NCBI GenBank assembly: GCA_019746175.1
Contig: JAIESH010000136.1
Span: 1-34,397 of the forward strand
DNA length: 34,397 bases
Direction: 5' to 3'
DNA from: Candidatus Altimarinota bacterium
GTDB lineage: Bacteria > Patescibacteriota > Gracilibacteria > BD1-5 > UBA2023
Shown here piece after piece: positions 29,316-34,397 of the stretch (the stretch's first letter is position 1; the number at the start of each line of letters is the position of its first letter). Both the position numbers and the translations under genes were made by a program. The notes under the pieces are model-generated. The model did not search any database and was not told where the DNA came from. It was given only the letters and a program-made list of their open reading frames with translations.

Positions 29316-30515
29316 TTAAAAACCTATTTTGACAATAAACTTCTTACTTTTTGTATCAATATCCATGGTCCATCCAAGAATTGTTGTAATTTTATTTACA
29401 AGAGCAAGTCCAAGTCCGTATCCAGTTGAGCTTCGTGAGCTATCTCATTGATAAAATACTTTAATGATATTTTTTTGTTCCACCTCACTGAGGTTCTTTT
29501 CAATACTATTACTGATGCTAATATATTCATTGTTTAGTATGATATCTATTTCTCATCCAGATTTGTACTTGATAGCATTTTCTATCAGATTACAAATTAT
29601 GCGAGTATAGAGATCATCGTTCGTTAATTTAGTAATATTTTTAGATTTTGATTTGAATGTAATAATTGCCTCTGTTTGATATTTTGATATTATTTCTTCG
29701 GTTTTTTTGACGAGATTGATACTTTGGTGATTATTTTTTCCATCTGGTTTTGCAAGAAAAAGCAAACTATCAATGATATGTTCCATGCCTGTGATTTCTT
29801 CATCAGTTGAATCGATAAACCGATTTTCAGGCTTGATCTTAAGTAGTTCGAGATTTGATCTCATGATAGAGAGGGGAGTGCGGAGTTCATGTGCTACATT
29901 GTGGCTATATGCTTCGAGTTCACGAGATTGCGCCTTAATAGGTTCAATGGTAATTTTAGCGAGATAGCGGGATAGGGCATATATGATGAATAATCCAATG
30001 AATGATGCAACTATAGCGATACTAAGTAGTGTTATATGAAATGATTGGAGTGGGCTAAGGTCACGAAAAAATAGTACAGAATTTGAATCTACAGTATTTT
30101 TGCTTACTAGATAATCTTTTCCATTTATCGTTATAGATGATATTATATATTTCCTTATACTGTATAGTGCATCTATATTTTCTTTGCTTAGATCTAGAAA
30201 ATCATTTTTTATGATGGTACCATGTTTTTCATTTATAACAATGAAATCTCTGGGTCATCTCTTTCTATTTTCGTTTTTTCGATCAGGAAAACTCGGTCGA
30301 TCACTCAGAAAGAGATCACGCGCTTCGGGAATACCGAGAATATTCTGAGACTCTTCTCTGAGTTCTTTTTTAATTTCTCTATAAGAAAAAATATAACTCA
30401 TTCATACTATGAGACTCAGTGTCAAAGTAAATATAAAAAAAGCTGCAATACTCAGCTTGAACGCCAATTTCTTCTCATCATCTTGTAGGTATGTATTTAT
30501 GAAATTACGTATCAT
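29316..30515 (-). CDS. Two-component sensor histidine kinase
   Basis: A 399-residue membrane kinase. TM1 is near 18-40 (IAAFFIFTLTLSLIV); an extracytoplasmic sensor of about 110 residues and TM2 near 160-182 (ITLLSIAIVASFIGLFIIYAL) follow. The H-box SHNVAHELRTPLS carries phospho-acceptor H209. The N-box is NLIENAIKY and the last box QGDSSRSSTGYGLGLALV, with its first Gly by UGA. The usual DxGxG (G1) box is degenerate (NEYISISNSIEKN). The start overlaps the response regulator stop by 19 bases, so the two are translationally coupled. The signal sensed is unknown. Confidence 0.93.
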
Positions 30516-31156
30516 GTTCCTTTTATAGTTACAATTGTTGATTTACCGAGTTTCTTCCTAATAGTTGATATATGTGCTTCAAGTGTTACTGAGTTCATAG
30601 CAAGCTCAGCTTCGCGCAGTCACCATACTGCTTCGAGTATTTCTACTTTATTTTTTGGAAAACTTTTGTTTCTACAAAGGAATTCTAGAATTCCATATTC
30701 CTTGTTCGATAGCTCCATAGTAATATCTCATTTTTTTATTATTTTTTTTGATATATCTATACTATATTTATCAAATTCTATAATTTCTTCTATTGCCTTT
30801 TCTCTTCTTCTCCCAAGTGCTATAATTCTTGCTTCAAGCTCTTTCATCTCAAATGGCTTAACTACATAATCATCTGCACCAAGATCAAACATAGTTATTT
30901 TATCAGACAGAAGGGAATTCGATGTGAGTACTATTACTGGAGTCATATCTCCATTCTCGCGTATTTTTGCGATAAATGTTTTTCCATCCATAATTGGCAT
31001 ATTCATATCAAGTACAATGATATCATAATGTGCATGTAACATTGTGAGGGCCTCTTCCCCGTGTATAGCTCACTCAGCAGTATATCACTTGATATTGAAA
31101 TATTCTATAATATTCTCGCGTATCTTCGGATGATCTTCAATAATGAGTATTTTCAT
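30497..31156 (-). CDS. OmpR/PhoB-type response regulator
   Basis: A 219-residue protein of standard length. The receiver domain starts MKILIIEDH, with phospho-acceptor D50 (IIVLDMNMP) and conserved Lys in YVVKPFE. The winged-helix DNA-binding domain has LSNKEYGILEFL and NSVTLEAHISTIRKKLG, then VTIKGTGYVIS. The true end needs UGA as Gly in GTGY; the standard code would cut it there. It is partner to the overlapping kinase. A direct repeat upstream of its promoter suggests autoregulation. Confidence 0.95.
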
Positions 31157-31182
31157 GGTGTTTGCGACTAGAAAGTAAATTT

Positions 31183-31210
31183 AGTATATTCTATCAATAT
31201 ATGATTGCAA
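31183..31210 (-). promoter_or_regulatory. Promoter of the two-component operon
   Basis: Minus strand: TTGCAA (31205-31210), 16-base spacer, TATACT (31183-31188). The leader is about 26 bases. Confidence 0.7.
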
Positions 31211-31228
31211 GATTAATATAATTATGAA

Positions 31229-31247
31229 CTTTAAATCATCTTTAAAT
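31229..31247. promoter_or_regulatory. Candidate response-regulator binding site (direct repeat)
   Basis: CTTTAAAT occurs twice with an 11-base period (31229-31236 and 31240-31247), the spacing used by PhoB/OmpR-type dimers. It lies about 19 bases upstream of the -35 of the regulator promoter, as expected for an activator site. Binding by this regulator is inferred. Confidence 0.55.
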
Positions 31248-31248
31248 T

Positions 31249-31280
31249 ATAAAAATATCCCTAAGAAGGGATATTTTTAT
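31249..31280 (-). terminator. Hairpin terminator
   Basis: The 14-bp stem (31249-31262 with 31267-31280, core AATATCCCT) with a short 4-base loop lies just past the stop at 31285. Confidence 0.85.
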
Positions 31281-31284
31281 ATTG

Positions 31285-31899
31285 TTATCTATGTCATTTA
31301 TGAGACTTCATCTTATATTTTTCTCATTCAAGTTTTGAAGTTTCAAGCTTCGTTTTTACTTCAGGATATGCACTGAGCAGTGTATCAATTTTTGCTTTTT
31401 CTTCAGTTCTGAGTGCTTCTTGTTTTGTTTTATATGAATCACGTATTGCTTGTAATTCTGTTTGTACATTTGCAGGAAGTGTGGCTATGATAGCTTTTAT
31501 TTCATCATTTTTTCCTCCCTTTTTATTTCGGAATTCTTTTTGTGGCATGGCAACTTTGAGTTCAGGATATTTTACCATAAGTGCTTCCATCTCTGTTTTG
31601 AATGCTTCATGCTTTGTTTGCATTGCAGTCTTATCAATAGGCATTGCTGTCATGAGTGTATCCATTTCAGCTTTGTGTTTTGTTATAAGAGTCTGTAATT
31701 CTTGTAGTGCTGGAGCTGAAACCTTTCCTGAAAGAGTAGAGATGATATCTTGGTCCTTTTGGGGATTATTCAGATATCTCATTGCCATAGTGCTAGATAT
31801 TGCTGTTGTATCTGTGCTTGCTGCTGACATCCCAGTGGCAAGTAGTGCTGTTCCAGTAACCGCAATCGTTGCGAGTCCAATTAGGAGTTGTTTTGTCAT
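31285..31899 (-). CDS. Secreted Lys/Met-rich helical protein, Spy-like in style
   Basis: A 204-residue protein. A signal peptide (LLIGLATIAVTGTALLATGMSAAS) is followed by a charged all-helical body with internal repeats (TEMEALMVKYPELKVAM and KIDTLLSAYPEVKTKL). It ends in basic residues (KMKSHKGHR) reached through UGA. The pattern recalls periplasmic Spy/CpxP chaperone-like proteins controlled by envelope-stress two-component systems, but no LTxxQ motif is seen, so the comparison is loose. It lies upstream of the two-component operon, which has its own promoter after a terminator. Confidence 0.8.
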
Positions 31900-32167
31900 A
31901 TATATTATAAAGTATTAAAATAAATAAAGAATGTAGTTCTTGTTATATAGATAGTTACGGCATAGATTTGTAAATGATTTTTATCATATGGCTTAAGTAT
32001 TGCTATGGGTGTATATCAAGAATACGTGAACTACTATAATCGTATTTGTTTAAGAGAAGTTGAATAAATATATCTCACTTTATTTATAATACTTTTTTAT
32101 GTGATAAAAAAATCAAAAATATATAGTAAAAATTTGCAAAAATATATAGCTTGATTATACTGTGCTG
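31900..32167. other. AT-rich divergent intergenic region
   Basis: No gene is seen. On the minus strand TATAAT lies directly before the start of 31285-31899, with only a poor -35. The plus-strand promoter at 32134-32161 occupies the right end. A T-run/A-run inverted repeat near 32090-32112 could form a weak hairpin. Confidence 0.5.
32134..32161 (+). promoter_or_regulatory. Promoter giving a leaderless transcript
   Basis: TTGCAA (32134-32139), 16-base spacer, TATACT (32156-32161), with exactly the same elements and spacing as the two-component promoter. Only 6 bases separate the -10 from the ATG at 32168, so the transcript should start at or next to the start codon. Confidence 0.65.
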
Positions 32168-32941
32168 ATGAATAAAAAACACGATACTGTTTCTGACATT
32201 TTTGTAAAAAAAATGATTGATTATATGTGAGAAATTCTCACCAAGAAAGACATAACCGAAGTATGGATGCGATCAGGTGGATCACTCACACGTATCAATT
32301 ATGCCATGAATATACTCACTGGACGATCTTTGATTGAGAAAATTTCAAATAATATCTATTTTATTTCGGGTGCTAGTATATCATTTGATATCTATGGGTT
32401 GTATTGGAAAATTGTTAGAAAACTTATCAAACTTCATACACCGAGTGGTGGCATTATTGGTTGAGAAAAGTCCATGGAATTACATTTACAGAATTTTTCC
32501 ATTCCTGATATTTTGATTATATATACTCGTGATACATCACTTCGAATCAAACTATCTGATAGTAGGGAAGTACATTTTCGAACCCTCGTATCCGGTGAAA
32601 AGACATGAAAAAAGTCTCTCTGGAGACTTATTGTAAGTAATTCTACTTTATTAAGGCAGCCTTTTGAATTAGAATTTTGTTCGAAGGAGCTCGCACTTAT
32701 GGAGGCACTCTCACTTCGTAGGCATGAAGTGGGTATTTGAGATAATAATATTCATCATTTTTTAAAATTATTTCACTCAAAAATTGATCGAGAAGTTCTC
32801 GGAAATCTCGCTCGTTATCGCTATATCAGACCACTGAATCGTCTGAGGGTTATATCAAAAAATCTTGGCTATACTGATGTATATAATATGATCTTAGAAG
32901 TTATCCGTGATGAATGATGAGGTTGCTATATTAATCTATAA
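32168..32941 (+). CDS. Unknown protein, possibly AbiEi-like
   Basis: A 257-residue soluble protein. The N-terminal ~70 residues could form a winged helix (ILTKKDITEVWMRSGGSLTR, then a wing-like NNIYFISG). The centre has PSGGIIGGEKSMELHL and IPDILIIYTRDTSLRIKL. This layout loosely resembles AbiEi-type antitoxins and transcriptional repressors, but no AbiEii nucleotidyltransferase gene follows, so the call is tentative. It ends DEGGGCYINL with two UGA glycines. It overlaps the convergent gene 32931-33203 by 11 bases. Confidence 0.7.
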
Positions 32942-33203
32942 GTTCGGACGTTTCATCTTGAAAATCAAGTAATCCATTCATAAGATGTCTAATTCGTAAT
33001 TGTGTTCATTTTTGAATGAGTACTTCTGGATTAAGTGTCTTTCTGGCACCATTTGCCTCTATGCTTCTTATGCGTTTCCCAATGAGCTTTTGTAGATCAA
33101 AAATCCCTTTACTTGAGATTACTGTAAAACCAATTTCATTGATTTTAATAGGACAACCATCAAAGGGTTTTCAAGCAGAGTTTTCTACGAGGAGTATTGC
33201 CAT
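32931..33203 (-). CDS. Small hypothetical protein
   Basis: A 90-residue basic protein with two UGA glycines (SAGKPFDG, QKGTQLR). It starts MAILLVENSAG, and the predicted mix of strands and helices shows no known motif. A consensus promoter lies 20 bases upstream. Its 3' end overlaps the convergent gene 32168-32941 by 11 bases, so simultaneous transcription would produce complementary 3' ends. Function unknown. Confidence 0.7.
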
Positions 33204-33222
33204 TATTTTTATAAAAAAATAA

Positions 33223-33250
33223 AGTCTAAAAAAACTTCGCCATCTGTCAA
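33223..33250 (-). promoter_or_regulatory. Promoter of the gene 32931-33203
   Basis: Minus strand: TTGACA (33245-33250), 16-base spacer, TAGACT (33223-33228). The leader is about 13-15 bases. Confidence 0.65.
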
Positions 33251-33337
33251 AAGATTTTTGCTTTTTTACCTTTTTTACCTATTATAACCTTCTATTATTA
33301 TTGCTCGTAGAAATACATATTATTTGAATTAAAACTT

Positions 33338-34120
33338 ATGAAGTTACAAAAGTATCTTGCCCACGCCTGAGTCTGTTCGCGTAGAAAAGCTGAAGAATAT
33401 ATAGAAAAATGACTCGTTACCGTAAATGGAACTGTAGCACATATTGGACAAGTTATTGATCCAGATGTTGATGTTGTAAAGTTTTCTGATCAAATTATTA
33501 AAGATCAAGAAGAGCTCGTGTATTATGTTTTTAATAAGCCACGTGATATTGTAACAACTTGTCTTTCTGGTAAAGATGATGAAAAATGAATACTAGATAT
33601 TGTTAATATACCAGAGAGAGTATTTCCAATTGGTAGATTAGATAAAGAAACTACAGGATTAATAATCCTTACTAATGATGGTAGATTATCTAATTATCTG
33701 ATGCATCCGAAATATGAACATGAGAAAGAATATGTAGTTGAGGTATATTGAAAAATTGATGATGAAGCACTTGAAAAAATGCGAAGGGGAGTACGCATAG
33801 AACTCAAGGACAATGGCTCACGTACACGTATAGTTCGTCGTATAGAAGGGAAGGATACTATTATTACTCGAAAATATACAACACGCCCCTGCGAGATTAC
33901 TCGACTTTCTTCATCAAAGTTTTCAATTATATTGAAAGAATGAAAAAATCGACAAATCCGCCGTATGGTTGCTGCGGTTGAATATGATGTCAAAAAACTA
34001 AAAAGAATACGCGTAGAAAGTATTATGCTATGAGACCTAGACGAAGGGCAATGGAGAAGAATGACTTCAAATGAAAAACAAAGCATTCTTGATCTTTACA
34101 ATGATGAGAGTCTTACATAA
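33338..34120 (+). CDS. rluB: rRNA pseudouridine synthase, RluB/RsuA family
   Basis: A 260-residue protein. The N-terminal S4 RNA-binding domain (QKYLAHAGVCSRRKAEEYIE, VTVNG) is followed by YVFNKPRDIVTT, the catalytic motif GRLDKETTGLIILTNDG with D102, and the C-terminal KEGKNRQIRRM. Members isomerise specific uridines in rRNA during ribosome assembly. The exact site (23S RluB/E/F or 16S RsuA) cannot be told from sequence. UGA codes Gly at A-G-V of the S4 domain and in the GKNRQIRR motif. It ends in a strong terminator. Confidence 0.92.
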
Positions 34121-34124
34121 TAAT

Positions 34125-34151
34125 ATAAATCCCCTTATTTAGGGGATTTAT
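34125..34151. terminator. Bidirectional hairpin terminator
   Basis: The 10-bp stem ATAAATCCCC/GGGGATTTAT with a 7-base loop sits between convergent genes. The stop of the minus-strand gene touches its right arm. Confidence 0.85.
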
Positions 34152-34397
34152 TATTGAAGTGTTGACATGCCTTGATCTATAATATCATCTGGAATTGAAG
34201 CAAGTTGTTCAAGAAATGCAATTCTTTGAGCTACCTTATCATTGAGTGTAGTACTTTGATGCATTGCCATTCTTTGTTCACCTATGATTCACTTTTTTGT
34301 AGTTATCCAATTTTTAATTCTTGCCTTGAGCACTTCTCTGTATTCCTCTTTGCTCATTAGTGGTTCCTCATCAGGTCCATATCAACTTGGCTGTAAT
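34151..34397 (-). CDS. C-terminal part of an unidentified protein (partial)
   Basis: 81 codons from the right edge to TAA at 34151. Mostly helical and charged (LMSKEEYREVLKARIKNW, VAQRIAFLEQLASIPDDIID), with two UGA glycines. The gene continues beyond the window or may start at an internal ATG (MSKEEY). No family recognised. Confidence 0.65.

Noticed and set aside
31481-31918. Plus-strand open frame antisense to the secreted Lys/Met-rich protein
   Set aside because: Shadow frame; the minus strand has a signal peptide, proper start and terminator.
130-34397. Dozens of apparent pseudogenes and fragments ending in TGA
   Set aside because: They join into full-length, motif-complete proteins once UGA is read as glycine.
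1-34397. tRNA, rRNA, insertion sequence or attachment site
   Set aside because: Read for cloverleaf, transposase motifs and terminal inverted repeats; nothing convincing was seen.

Overview
The window comes from an AT-rich bacterium that reads UGA as glycine (translation table 25), which points to the candidate phyla Gracilibacteria (BD1-5/GN02) or Absconditabacteria (SR1). With TAA and TAG as the only stops, almost every stretch resolves into long, tightly packed genes. UGA falls on invariant glycines: the RadA Walker A loop (residue 92), the RadA KNRFG motif (residue 248), the P-loop of the second thymidylate kinase-like gene, and the GxGY end of the response regulator. UGG is still used for tryptophan, so UGA is not a Trp codon here. 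Read with the standard code, most of these genes would look like pseudogenes.

Layout. 1-5119: a gene end; a membrane protein with a propeller-like domain; two proteins that share a module followed by 14-residue repeats; a small repeat protein. 5208-7090: recX-radA (recombination and repair). 7133-10496: an envelope set made of a secreted, membrane-anchored protein resembling WxL-interacting proteins with a long Lys-rich cytoplasmic tail, plus two paralogous secreted beta-rich proteins. 10577-13023: two tandem thymidylate kinase-like proteins and a short DNA polymerase III delta'-like protein. 13095-14919: an anchored unknown protein and TatD. 14916-18087: a fused ADP-forming acyl/acetyl-CoA synthetase and a membrane acyltransferase.

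18236-29250 is a long minus-strand cluster and the most interesting region. In transcription order it holds a TPM-domain protein, an anchored coiled-coil protein, TelA, a secreted unknown, a membrane coiled-coil protein, an AAA+ ATPase, three tandem paralogous membrane coiled-coil proteins, LemA, a DUF3137 protein and a 50-residue His-rich peptide. TPM, LemA, DUF3137 and TelA families often occur near each other in envelope or stress contexts. The ATPase embedded among four related membrane coiled-coil proteins looks like a membrane-associated machine that I do not recognise as a described system.

29316-31899: an OmpR-type two-component system with an 11-bp-spaced direct repeat upstream of its promoter, next to a small secreted Lys/Met-rich protein. 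32168-34397: a possible AbiEi-like protein (apparently leaderless), a small unknown gene, an RluB/RsuA-type pseudouridine synthase and a gene end.

Genes are separated by compact hairpin terminators. Several terminators overlap the promoter of the next gene, and Shine-Dalgarno sequences are mostly absent. I see no tRNA, rRNA, CRISPR array or insertion sequence. All family assignments are by reading motifs; no database search was run.
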